Shown: positions 4,666 through 12,701 of the stretch, in pieces
Numbering within the stretch: position 1 is the stretch's first letter
Layout of the letters: each line of letters begins with the position of its first letter
From: Proteobacteria bacterium UBA2383
GTDB taxonomy: Bacteria; Pseudomonadota; Gammaproteobacteria; Competibacterales; Competibacteraceae
Assembly: GCA_002343485.1 (NCBI GenBank)
Contig: DDST01000057.1
Location: 522 to 16,593, forward strand
Reading direction: 5' to 3'
Length of the DNA stretch: 16,072 nucleotides
Made by a program: the position numbers and the translations under genes
The notes under the pieces: model-generated
Databases searched by the model: none
What the model saw: the letters and a program-made list of their open reading frames with translations, nothing else
Told to the model about the DNA's origin: nothing

Positions 4666-6806
4666 TGACCGTATCGTCCCGGTTCACCCGGTTATTCACC
4701 CTGACCCTGAGCCTCATCATCGCGGCCCTGGCCGGTATTTCACTCTATGCCGCCCTGGCGCTCGAGCGAAGCCTGATACCGCAGCTCGATCAGAAAATGC
4801 TCACCATGGGCCTGACAGTCAACGCTAAACTGGACCGTGCATTGCGCTACGGCATTCCACTGGAACGCCTCCCCGGCGTGGCCGATTTTTTCGGCACAGT
4901 GCTCGCAGCCGATCCTGATTTGGCCTATCTGGTGCTAACCCGCCGTGATGGCACGGTTCTCTACCAATATGGAACATCGCTTCCCAAACCGGAGCAATTG
5001 GCGGATGCGACCGCTGCAACTTTGAAAATGCTACCTGCTTCTCAAGGTGCTGCGTCCGCTGATTCCGCCAAGGAGCCGTGGCCTATTCAGGCGTTGACCG
5101 CCCGCCCATTGGGTGACTTCTATAATCTCGCGCTACCGGTTGGATCGGGTGAGGCCGTGGCTGGGGTGCTGCATATTGGCGCTGACGCCGGTTTCGTCAT
5201 ACAAAAAATTCAAGAGATCCTGTTCGATATCGCGACCGTGTTTGTCATCGCTACCCTGGTTGCCTTCGAACTGCTGCTGCTCATCGTCCATCATTATTTG
5301 ATCACCCCCATCAACCGGCTGGAAATGGTTCTAAGCCACATCGCCGATGGCAATCTCAGCCATACGCTGCCCGTTTCCCGCGATGAAACCGGCTGGCTGG
5401 CCCGTTTACTCAATCAATTGGTTGAGCGTCTAAACGCGGCGCATCAACAAATTCTCCGCCAAGCAGCTTCCTTGCAATCGGCAACACCGGTGGCAGCGAA
5501 CCGCCTATCAACCAGCTTGGCGCAACTCTGGCGCGGTTTCACCTTGGCCCCGGAAGGCCGGCCAGCACCCTATCAGTTAGCGGATCTATTCGGTGCCCGG
5601 GTCGCGACCTTTCTGTTTATCTTTGCGGTGGAACTCTCGCAGTCCTTCTTGCCGTTGTATGCGCGCGTCTATGCTACGGATTTATCTGATTCTCCTACTC
5701 CCTTACTCATCAGTCTGCCCTTGACGGTTTTCACCTTGACCGCTGCCTTGAGCATGCCGCTGGCGGGCTGGCGATTCGAGCGCGCTGGCAGTTCGCGAAC
5801 CTTCACCGAAGGGGCATTGCTCATGACTCTCGGACTCGCTGGCACTGGGTTGGCATGGGATTTTTACGGATTGCTCGTTTGGCGGGTGTTGACCGCAGCA
5901 GGCTACGCCTTTATGTACGTTGCCTGTCAGAGCTACGTGGTTGCCCATGCGCCCCCGCAGAAGCAGGCCAGCAGCGGGGCTCTGTTTGTCAGCGGCCTGA
6001 TGGCTGCCACCATCTGCGGTCCAGCGATTGGGGGCATCTTGGCCGATCATATCGGTTATACCGCCACCTTCGGTTGCGCGGCCATTCTCGCAGCGTGTGC
6101 TGGGTTAATGGCATTCCGGTTGCTGAGCGCTGAGCCAATGCCGGCACCGCCACCTCGCCGGCCGGTGCGCGGCGGTGTGGTGCGGGCGATGACCGGCAAT
6201 GGGCGCTTCATGTTGCTGATGCTGTTTGCGGCTATTCCCGCCAAACTGCTGCTTAATGGGTTTCTATTCTTTCTCGTGCCGTTGACCTTGAGCGAGTTCG
6301 GCGACAGCCGTTCGGAAATCGGCCGGGTTGCCATGCTTTATGGACTGGCCGCGCTCTTCTTAGGACCGGTTTTCGCCCGGTTGGCTGACCGTTTTGCACT
6401 GCATGGCCTGCTTGTGGGCGCAGGCGGCCTGCTCGCAGGCATCGGTCTGATTCCAGTATTTTTCTTTCCCACAACGACGGGGGTGCTAGCGGGTGTGCTG
6501 CTGCTAGGCATCGGCCAGGCCATGAGCATTTCTTCACAACTGGCGCTGGTGACCCGTATTGGGCGAGCGCCGATTGAACAATTTGGGCAAGGGCCGGTGC
6601 TGGGTAGCTATCGGCTGATCGAGCGTCTGGGAGGCGCCAGCGGGCCGCTCGTCGCTGCGGGTCTCGCCGCCGTCTTTGGCTATCCGGGCGCCATCACCAT
6701 CACTGGCCTATTGGGCGTGGTCACCGCCACCCTATTCAGCGTCAGCTTTCTGATCTTGGGGATCGAGCCAGAGCCAGATGATGAACTGTCGCCTATCGCT
6801 TCCTAA
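4665..6806 (+). CDS. sensor-HAMP-MFS transporter fusion, 713 aa
   Basis: A membrane helix at about 8-32 is followed by a periplasmic sensor domain (33-185), a second helix (about 186-208) and a HAMP linker (about 210-262, with Pro215 and the Asp-Glu-Thr-Gly-Trp-Leu region). A 40-residue linker then leads to a full major-facilitator domain (about 305-702) with roughly twelve hydrophobic segments. Two degenerate MFS motif-A loops are visible, one near Gly368-Arg370-Arg373 and a clearer one near residues 567-577 ending Ala-Asp-Arg-Phe. HAMP domains normally relay a signal to kinase, cyclase or phosphatase modules, so an MFS output is unusual. It suggests a transporter gated by a periplasmic signal, or a sensor that uses the MFS part for ligand uptake (inference). 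GAGGGAG lies 5 bases before the ATG. There is no frameshift or stop between the halves. Confidence 0.85.
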   Translation: MTVSSRFTRLFTLTLSLIIAALAGISLYAALALERSLIPQLDQKMLTMGLTVNAKLDRALRYGIPLERLPGVADFFGTVLAADPDLAYLVLTRRDGTVLYQYGTSLPKPEQLADATAATLKMLPASQGAASADSAKEPWPIQALTARPLGDFYNLALPVGSGEAVAGVLHIGADAGFVIQKIQEILFDIATVFVIATLVAFELLLLIVHHYLITPINRLEMVLSHIADGNLSHTLPVSRDETGWLARLLNQLVERLNAAHQQILRQAASLQSATPVAANRLSTSLAQLWRGFTLAPEGRPAPYQLADLFGARVATFLFIFAVELSQSFLPLYARVYATDLSDSPTPLLISLPLTVFTLTAALSMPLAGWRFERAGSSRTFTEGALLMTLGLAGTGLAWDFYGLLVWRVLTAAGYAFMYVACQSYVVAHAPPQKQASSGALFVSGLMAATICGPAIGGILADHIGYTATFGCAAILAACAGLMAFRLLSAEPMPAPPPRRPVRGGVVRAMTGNGRFMLLMLFAAIPAKLLLNGFLFFLVPLTLSEFGDSRSEIGRVAMLYGLAALFLGPVFARLADRFALHGLLVGAGGLLAGIGLIPVFFFPTTTGVLAGVLLLGIGQAMSISSQLALVTRIGRAPIEQFGQGPVLGSYRLIERLGGASGPLVAAGLAAVFGYPGAITITGLLGVVTATLFSVSFLILGIEPEPDDELSPIAS

Positions 6807-6828
6807 CGCATACGGAGCTTGCAAGGCT

Positions 6829-7926
6829 ATGCCTCGCTGCTACATCGTTTTGCTACCGATCGTGCTGTTGATATTGACCGGCATCGTCTTCGCCAGCCCG
6901 CCTCCCCGCCCCGATCCTTCGTCAGAAGGAAGGCTATTTTTGCCAGACAGCCCGTTAGAGACTTCCTCTCCCTCAGATAGAAAGACGCTGGGACGAGCGG
7001 GTAAACGCTTCCGGATTCTGATGTTGCTTTGGCGCGGTGAAACTGAAGTGGAAACCGGCTTCAGGTCCTATATTGAAGAGCACAAACTGCCCTTCGATTT
7101 GATCGTCCGTAATGTGGATCAGGACCCAGCCCGGATTCCGGCGCTGGTTGCTGAGGCCCGGCAACTTCAGCCCGATCTTGTGTACACTTGGGGCACCCCG
7201 CTAACCTTGGGCGTGGCCGGCCCCTATGACCGGATCGATGCGGCCCGCTATCTGACCGGAATTCCCGTGGTGTTCACGATGGTTGCTTACCCAGTGGAAG
7301 CGCGGATTGTTCCTGCTTTCGCTTCATCCATGCGCAATGTCACCGGCACTACCCATACAGTGCCGGCGGAAACGCAAATCAAGGCCATCCGCGCTTACCG
7401 GCCTATGAAACGGTTGGCCGTGCTTTACAATCCCACGGAGTCGAATTCCGTCATCAACATCGGCGAGTTGCGCCGCGCTGCCCAGGAACTGGACTTTGAA
7501 TTGCTGGCCGAGCCGGTCCCTTTGAATAGCGCAGGGCGTCCCGATGCCAGTGTCTTACCTGCGCTGCTGGACCGGTTAGCGATGCGGGAACCCCAATTCC
7601 TATACTTGGGGCCGGATACCTTTATTGGTGAGCATCGCCAAATCCTGACCCGTGAGGCGTTGCGCCACCACTTGCCGGTATTTGCTGCGACCGAACGCCC
7701 TATTTTCGATAGCGCCGTCACGCTCGGACTGGTGGCTCCCTATCGGCATCTTGGCCGTTTCACGGCCTTTAAGGTCGAGCAAATCCTGCTCAATGGCCAA
7801 GCACCCCAGACAATTCCGGTTGAAACCCTGCATCGCCTTACCTACTTCGTCAAATTGCCGGTGGCCCGGGCACTGAATCTTTATCCACCATTGGCGATCC
7901 TCAACTATGCCGAGGTGCTGGAATGA
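6829..7926 (+). CDS. exported ABC_sub_bind-family (PF04392-like) substrate-binding protein, 365 aa
   Basis: The frame opens at 6778 inside the previous gene, but the ATG at 6829 gives a clean signal peptide (residues 1-25, ending Val-Phe-Ala before Ser-Pro-Pro-Pro) and has GGAG about 11 bases upstream, so it is preferred. The mature protein shows the two-lobe pattern of the ABC_sub_bind family (the family of TrpX-like binding proteins): an Ile-Leu-Met-Leu-Leu-Trp-Arg-Gly-Glu first strand, a Leu-Val-Tyr-Thr-Trp-Gly-Thr-Pro segment, Ile-Pro-Val-Val-Phe-Thr-Met-Val, and an Ala-Val-Leu-Tyr-Asn-Pro-Thr-Glu second-lobe start. No ABC permease or ATPase is next to it. In this operon it may instead present a ligand to the periplasmic sensor domains (inference). 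The stop overlaps the next start as ATGA. Confidence 0.85.
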   Translation: MPRCYIVLLPIVLLILTGIVFASPPPRPDPSSEGRLFLPDSPLETSSPSDRKTLGRAGKRFRILMLLWRGETEVETGFRSYIEEHKLPFDLIVRNVDQDPARIPALVAEARQLQPDLVYTWGTPLTLGVAGPYDRIDAARYLTGIPVVFTMVAYPVEARIVPAFASSMRNVTGTTHTVPAETQIKAIRAYRPMKRLAVLYNPTESNSVINIGELRRAAQELDFELLAEPVPLNSAGRPDASVLPALLDRLAMREPQFLYLGPDTFIGEHRQILTREALRHHLPVFAATERPIFDSAVTLGLVAPYRHLGRFTAFKVEQILLNGQAPQTIPVETLHRLTYFVKLPVARALNLYPPLAILNYAEVLE

Positions 7927-8678
7927 GGAGTCGCAGCCTGGGTGAAATCTCCGCCGGCTTTCACCGGACCGGTCTGCTGATCCGGCGGAAAGGCCAGCCG
8001 GTGCAGATCCCGTTTGTTTGCCGTCTGTTGGAACCTGCCGCGTTGCCCGCCGTATGGGAGATCCATCAGCAAGCATTGCGCCGGTTGCCAGAACCGGGGC
8101 TGGTCCGCGCCGACCCGGAAGCTTTTTTCGCGGATCACTTCACCGGCGAAGGGCGCATTCTGGGCGTGTTCGCTGATGATCGGTTAATCGCTTATGCCAT
8201 TCTGAGTTTGCCCGCAGGACCGGATTACCGCTATGACCGCTTCGTCGAAGACCTGGGCCTTCCAGCCAGCGATTGGTGCCGGGTTGCTCAGTTAACCGGG
8301 GTAGCGGTCCGGCCGGAATGGCGTGGTAACCGTCTACATCGCCGCTTGTGCGAGTGGCGGCTGGAATTGGCCCGTGCGGCTGGCCGCTGGCATATTGCGG
8401 CGGTCTCCGCGCCCGGTAATCTGTACAGTTGGCGCAATCTGCTGGCAGTGGGGCTACGAGTCACAGGAATCAAGCTGCTGGGTGGCGCTCAGTTGCGTTA
8501 TCTGTTTTATACCGACTTGCGCGGTTCGCCGCCCCTTGATCCCGCGACTGGCTTGATTGTCGAAGTTTCATCAATTGCTGAACAGCGTATCTTGTTGACA
8601 AAAAATTACTGGGGTTACGCTGTCGTTATGGACCGGGACACACCGCACATGCGCTACGCGCGACCGCTCCTATCGTGA
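7923..8678 (+). CDS. GNAT-family N-acetyltransferase, 251 aa
   Basis: Residues about 30-180 match the GNAT fold. The acetyl-CoA-binding motif A is visible as Val-Ala-Val-Arg-Pro-Glu-Trp-Arg-Gly-Asn at 127-136, followed by a helix. The N-terminal 28 residues and a C-terminal tail beyond about residue 205 are extra. It appears cytosolic, and the acceptor is unknown. It could be a protein, a small molecule related to the binding protein ligand, or an unrelated target. Its start is coupled to the preceding gene (ATGA) and its stop to the next (GTGA), so it is firmly part of the operon. A GNAT between a periplasmic binding protein and a PP2C phosphatase is not a familiar arrangement to me. Confidence 0.85.
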   Translation: MRSRSLGEISAGFHRTGLLIRRKGQPVQIPFVCRLLEPAALPAVWEIHQQALRRLPEPGLVRADPEAFFADHFTGEGRILGVFADDRLIAYAILSLPAGPDYRYDRFVEDLGLPASDWCRVAQLTGVAVRPEWRGNRLHRRLCEWRLELARAAGRWHIAAVSAPGNLYSWRNLLAVGLRVTGIKLLGGAQLRYLFYTDLRGSPPLDPATGLIVEVSSIAEQRILLTKNYWGYAVVMDRDTPHMRYARPLLS

Positions 8679-10498
8679 AACTGCGTACTCGCATTACCCT
8701 GAGCGTCACGCTCTCTTTCGTCATTGTGGCCGGTAGTCTGGTGTTGGAAGGACGCCTGCGGGAATGGGAGGCTGAACGCCGCTATCAAGACGTATTACTC
8801 ACCGGCTACCAGAATACTTGGAACGGTATTGCGAGTGCCGAATTGCAGCGGCTCGCTGCCTTGATTCCGGCGATAACCCGCAATGGAGAAGCGTTGCGCG
8901 CCTTGGCCCAGCGGGATCAGACCGGTTACGCGCAGAGCCTGGTAGAGTTCCGCGCCAGCCTGCAAGCCAATTCCCCCTTGATTTCTTTCGAGACCGCCAT
9001 CCTGAATGGCGAACTGTTCTTCAGCACTGAGCGTGATATTTTTTCGCCATCCGGTTTCGCCCTGGATCTGGAGACGCCCCACGTGCTGTCACCTCGATTG
9101 ATTGACGCGACGCTCCGGGCGGATAAAACCCTCTTAGGAATCGTCCCATTAAATGACGATCACTACGGCCTAGCCGTTGTTTTTCCACTGCTGGACCGGA
9201 CAGGCCCTACTGCGGTCAGCGCGCTGTATCTGCACATCGATCATTTGCTGCCGGCATTTGCTGCCAGCGTCAACGCACCCGCATTTTTTCAACACCCCAA
9301 TGGCTCCCTGGATCAAGGCACCGATCCCACCTTGTGGCGGCGCCTCGCTACTCAATTGACGCGCTACCACAACCGCCAAGTTCGCACTGAATACTACGGT
9401 GGCCAGGTTTACACGGTCGCCGGATTGCCGCTGCAAGATTTGTTTGGCCAGGAAGTGGCGATTCTGCTTACGATTGAAGACATCACGACCGTCTATTGGC
9501 GGAATATGCTGCTCGATATACTCTCTCATGGCGGCGTCATAGTGGTACTGGCTTTGTTTCTGGGAGGGTTGCACTGGTCTCTGCGGCGCACGTTCCGGCC
9601 TCTCAATCAGGTCATCGGTGTTTTGAACGCCTTGGCCAGGGGCGATACCCGGATGCCGAAGCTGGCTGCCAATCCCTCCCGCGACGATGAAATCGGCCGT
9701 CTGGCCAACACGGTCGAGCAGTTTCACCAGGCCCAGGTCGCGCGCAGCCAATTAGCCAGCCTGCGCCAGGAACTGCACATTGCCGCAAACATCCAGCGTT
9801 CGCTGTTACCGGCCTGTTTCCCGGAAAGAGCGGAATTCGATCTGTTCGCCGAATTGCGTCCATTTGGCGAGATTGGCGGCGACTTCTATGATTTTTTCGA
9901 TCTGCCTGATGGCCGTTTGGGGCTGGTCATCGCTGATGTGTCGGACAAAGGGGTCGCCGCTGCTCTGTTCATGGCGGTCGCCCGCACCGTCATCCATGCT
10001 GTCGCGCAAATCGTGCCAGACCCCGGACCTTGTCTGGAGCAAGTCAATGCTCTATTGAGTGAGGACAATGCAACAGCAATGTTTGTCACGGTGTTTTATG
10101 GGACGCTGGACCCAGCCAGCGGGGAATTTCGTTATGCCAACGCAGGCCACAATCCGCCCTACCATATCGCGACGGATCACAGGACAACGGCGCTGCCACT
10201 GACCGGCGGCATGGCACTGGGGATCATCGAAGGTCTGTCCTTTACCGAACGGCATTTAGTGTTACATCCAGGCGAGTGTCTGCTGTTTTACACGGATGGC
10301 GTTACCGAGTCAGTCAACCTGCACAGTGAGGAATTTACCACGGGCCGCCTTGAGGCGGTTTTGTCGCTTGCGCCGCCCGATACCCGGGCGCTTATCACCG
10401 CCGTCATGGACGCTGTCCAGACCTTTGCGGCTGGAGCGCCGCCCGCCGATGATCTGACCTTGCTGGCGCTGGCGTATCGAGGGCCTTGCCCAGGGTGA
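8675..10498 (+). CDS. sensor-HAMP-PP2C (SpoIIE-type) serine/threonine phosphatase, 607 aa
   Basis: Helix 1 (about 7-25) is followed by a large extracytoplasmic domain (about 26-275, Cache-like in size), helix 2 (about 283-303), HAMP (about 304-358) and a SpoIIE/RsbU-type PP2C domain (about 365-600). The PP2C metal motifs are present: Gly-Gly-Asp-Phe-Tyr-Asp (401-406), Ile-Ala-Asp-Val-Ser-Asp-Lys-Gly (419-426), Phe-Tyr-Thr-Asp-Gly-Val-Thr-Glu (538-545) and Ala-Asp-Asp-Leu-Thr (591-595), so the enzyme is probably active. Such phosphatases usually dephosphorylate a STAS anti-anti-sigma factor and so release a sigma factor, or feed another phospho-Ser switch. No STAS or anti-sigma kinase gene is in this window, so the target lies elsewhere. 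The start is GTG inside the previous stop (GTGA). It is the last gene of the operon. Confidence 0.9.
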   Translation: MKLRTRITLSVTLSFVIVAGSLVLEGRLREWEAERRYQDVLLTGYQNTWNGIASAELQRLAALIPAITRNGEALRALAQRDQTGYAQSLVEFRASLQANSPLISFETAILNGELFFSTERDIFSPSGFALDLETPHVLSPRLIDATLRADKTLLGIVPLNDDHYGLAVVFPLLDRTGPTAVSALYLHIDHLLPAFAASVNAPAFFQHPNGSLDQGTDPTLWRRLATQLTRYHNRQVRTEYYGGQVYTVAGLPLQDLFGQEVAILLTIEDITTVYWRNMLLDILSHGGVIVVLALFLGGLHWSLRRTFRPLNQVIGVLNALARGDTRMPKLAANPSRDDEIGRLANTVEQFHQAQVARSQLASLRQELHIAANIQRSLLPACFPERAEFDLFAELRPFGEIGGDFYDFFDLPDGRLGLVIADVSDKGVAAALFMAVARTVIHAVAQIVPDPGPCLEQVNALLSEDNATAMFVTVFYGTLDPASGEFRYANAGHNPPYHIATDHRTTALPLTGGMALGIIEGLSFTERHLVLHPGECLLFYTDGVTESVNLHSEEFTTGRLEAVLSLAPPDTRALITAVMDAVQTFAAGAPPADDLTLLALAYRGPCPG

Positions 10499-10515
10499 TA
10501 CCGGTGCGCTGAACC

Positions 10516-10544
10516 CTGGCCGGCATTGATTGCCAAAAGGCCAG
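10516..10544 (+). terminator. hairpin after the sensory operon, possible weak terminator
   Basis: CTGGCC and GGCCAG pair as an outer stem and GGCA/TGCC as an inner stem, with an AAAA bulge on the right arm. No T-run follows, so it is not a classical intrinsic terminator. It begins 18 bp after the PP2C stop and lies 40 bp before the M16 peptidase start, and might separate the two transcription units or act as an RNA processing or stability element. Confidence 0.3.
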
Positions 10545-10583
10545 AAATTCTCATTCGGAACAGATTTAATTCACGGAGACTCC

Positions 10584-11966
10584 ATGCTTAAAAACTGCGT
10601 TGTCGCTCTTGTGCTCTGGTTCGCTGTCACCCGTCCAGTGACGGTTCTCGCCGCAGCGCCGGTTCATGAATTTACGCTAGACAATGGCTTGAAGGTATTA
10701 ATTCGCGAAGACCATCGTGCGCCGGTGGCTGTTTCGCAGATTTGGTACAAGGTAGGGTCTAGCTATGAACCCAATGGCCTAACGGGTATCTCTCATTTAC
10801 TGGAACACCTGATGTTCAAGGGGACGCCTAATGTGCCCGGCAGTGAGTTCTCCCGCCTGATCGCCGTTAATGGGGGGGATGAGAATGCTTTTACCAGCCG
10901 CGACTACACGGCTTATTTCCAGACGCTGGAAAAGGAGCGGCTGGAACTCAGCTTCCGGCTGGAGGCCGACCGGATGCGCTCCCTGTTGCTGAAACCGGAG
11001 GATGTTGTCAAGGAAGCCCAAGTCGTTGCCGAAGAGCGCCGGTTGCGCACCGAAGATCAGCCCGAGGCGCTCACCCAGGAGCGCTTTCAGGCTGCTGCTT
11101 ATTTGATCAGTCCTTACCGCAATCCGATTATCGGCTGGATGCAGGACATTCAGTCGATTCGTCCTGACGATTTGAAACGCTGGTATCAGCAGTGGTATGC
11201 GCCGAATAATGCCACGTTGGTCGTGGTTGGCGACGTAGACCCGGTCAAAGTCCGCGAATTGGCCGAGAAGCACTTTGGCCCGCTGCCGCCCAGTGCGTTG
11301 ACGCGACCCAAACCGGTGGCGGAAATACCGCAATTGGGCGAGCAGCGGATCATCGTTAAAACACCGGCTGAAGTCCCTTATGTTGTGCTGGGTTACAAGG
11401 CGCCGACCTTGAAAACCGCTGCTGAAGAATGGGAGCCCTACGCGCTGGATGTGCTGGATGGCATTCTCGATGGTGGCAGCAGCGGGCGGATCAGCCGTCA
11501 TCTGATTCGTGGTTCCCAGGTCGCTGCTGCCGCTGGCACGGGCTATAACCCAACAGCGCGTCTGGAAGAATTGTTCATGTTGGCGGGCAATCCCGCACCG
11601 GGGCGCACCAGTGCTGAGTTAGAGAAGGCGCTGAAAGATGAAGTTGCTCAATTGCGGGAGGAGCTCATCAGTCCCGAGGAATTATCGCGCGTCGTTGCTC
11701 AAGTGGTCGCTACGGATGTTTACCAGCAGGATTCGCTGTTCTATCAGGGGATGCGGCTGGGTATTCTAGAAACGGCCGGGCTGGGCTGGAGGAGGCTGGA
11801 TGACTATGTGCAGCGTATTCAGGCGGTCACCCCGGAACAGGTGCGCGAAGTCGCCCGCAAATATCTGACCGACGACCGGTTGACCGTGGCGGTGCTGGAG
11901 CCGCTGCCGTTGGATGGCCGCCGTCCTGCCATGCCCAACGCGGCGATGGGTCATGCAATTCGTTAG
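10584..11966 (+). CDS. exported M16-family zinc metallopeptidase, 460 aa
   Basis: The frame is open from 10530, but the ATG at 10584 gives a signal peptide (about residues 1-24, ending Leu-Ala-Ala-Ala) and has GGAG 5 bases upstream. The inverted zinc motif His-Leu-Leu-Glu-His is at residues 71-75 (H71, E74, H75), with the third ligand Glu expected at about 150-151 in the Ala-Glu-Glu-Arg-Arg-Leu-Arg segment, the normal spacing. The C-terminal half (about 230-450) is the second, non-catalytic M16 domain. It is a processing-peptidase-like enzyme probably acting in the periplasm on peptides. In many gammaproteobacteria such a gene is followed by a second M16 paralogue without the zinc motif. Here none follows, so it works alone or with a distant partner. 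Codon use resembles the chromosomal genes. Confidence 0.9.
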   Translation: MLKNCVVALVLWFAVTRPVTVLAAAPVHEFTLDNGLKVLIREDHRAPVAVSQIWYKVGSSYEPNGLTGISHLLEHLMFKGTPNVPGSEFSRLIAVNGGDENAFTSRDYTAYFQTLEKERLELSFRLEADRMRSLLLKPEDVVKEAQVVAEERRLRTEDQPEALTQERFQAAAYLISPYRNPIIGWMQDIQSIRPDDLKRWYQQWYAPNNATLVVVGDVDPVKVRELAEKHFGPLPPSALTRPKPVAEIPQLGEQRIIVKTPAEVPYVVLGYKAPTLKTAAEEWEPYALDVLDGILDGGSSGRISRHLIRGSQVAAAAGTGYNPTARLEELFMLAGNPAPGRTSAELEKALKDEVAQLREELISPEELSRVVAQVVATDVYQQDSLFYQGMRLGILETAGLGWRRLDDYVQRIQAVTPEQVREVARKYLTDDRLTVAVLEPLPLDGRRPAMPNAAMGHAIR

Positions 11967-11993
11967 AACGGGGATTGCCTTGCTTTGTCTGAG

Positions 11994-12161
11994 ATGCCTA
12001 TAGAGAACCATAGGTATTTATATGAGCCAATTTTGCATGATCTGCTGGTATGGCCGAAGGATGCGCTTTTTGTTGGAGCGGATGCAATTGAAGCACGCGC
12101 TCTGCTTCTCGACGTTCTTTTTCCGTTGGATTTCTCCCGGAACCTGATCGCTTCTTCATGA
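11994..12161 (+). CDS. possible small protein, 55 aa (doubtful)
   Basis: A short frame begins at ATG 11994 and ends with TGA at 12159-12161. The predicted peptide has a natural-looking composition, including Leu-Phe-Val-Gly-Ala-Asp-Ala-Ile-Glu-Ala-Arg-Ala-Leu-Leu-Leu-Asp-Val-Leu-Phe-Pro. No Shine-Dalgarno is evident and I do not recognise a family. It could be the remnant of a longer gene or chance. It lies 27 bp after the M16 peptidase stop in the same direction. Confidence 0.25.
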   Translation: MPIENHRYLYEPILHDLLVWPKDALFVGADAIEARALLLDVLFPLDFSRNLIASS

Positions 12162-12247
12162 CAAAGCCTGACGTTTGAATTCACCGGCCTGCACGGCTTT
12201 TCGCGCGGGTCCGGTGGAATGATGGGCTGGGCAGCATGTCATGCGAG

Positions 12248-12640
12248 TTACGATCTAAAGCGCAGTGAAGAAAAGTGTCCGGCGCTGCGAACGTAGCTAG
12301 CGATAAAAAGAAAGCCAAGGATGATGTCGACGAGAAATGGCACCAGAGTCGTTGCCTCGATGCGGCCAAGTGCAAACAACCAAATTGCAGTGCCCGCAGT
12401 CAGAAACTTTTCAACCATTGCTATCACCATGAGCGGACGATATCGATTCACATCACTCGCAATAAGCAAGAATGCGAATTGCCACGCCAAGGCAACACTG
12501 ATGAATGCGTAATACTGCTCTGGATGATTGGTGGCTGGAGGAAAATCGATTCCAAGTTTGTGCTCCAGAAAAAACATCGGAAGCAGGACAAGAATTCCAT
12601 AAATTCCAGACCAATAAAAAACACGCTTTGCAAAAAGCAT
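12248..12640 (-). CDS. four-helix membrane protein of unknown function, 130 aa
   Basis: Four hydrophobic segments (about residues 8-26, 43-61, 70-93 and 97-115) suggest an inner-membrane protein with both ends inside. A polar loop with Phe-Pro-Pro-Ala-Thr-Asn-His-Pro-Glu follows helix 1, and an Asp-x2-Arg-Tyr-Arg-Pro segment sits between helices 2 and 3. Similar short membrane proteins recur in bacteria without assigned function. The segment is somewhat richer in A and T than the flanking genes. It follows the lipoprotein esterase gene in the same direction with a 61-bp gap, so it may be co-transcribed or have its own weak promoter. No strong Shine-Dalgarno is visible. Confidence 0.7.
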   Translation of the reverse strand: MLFAKRVFYWSGIYGILVLLPMFFLEHKLGIDFPPATNHPEQYYAFISVALAWQFAFLLIASDVNRYRPLMVIAMVEKFLTAGTAIWLFALGRIEATTLVPFLVDIILGFLFIASYVRSAGHFSSLRFRS

Positions 12641-12701
12641 ATCTATCTCGCTAGAGTAAATATAGGAAGCATGGTATTGTCGCTTTTATGATAGGTTACT
12701 C

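Noticed and set aside
6778..6828. Upstream start for the binding protein at 6778
   Set aside because: It would add 17 polar residues before a clean signal peptide and overlap the MFS gene by 29 bp. The start at 6829 is better.
9170..9751. 193-codon minus-strand open frame inside the PP2C gene
   Set aside because: Antisense shadow of a gene with intact domain motifs, a common effect of GC-rich coding sequence.
12275..12691. 138-codon plus-strand open frame
   Set aside because: It lies antisense to a membrane protein with clear helices and has an unnatural, Lys/Cys-rich composition.
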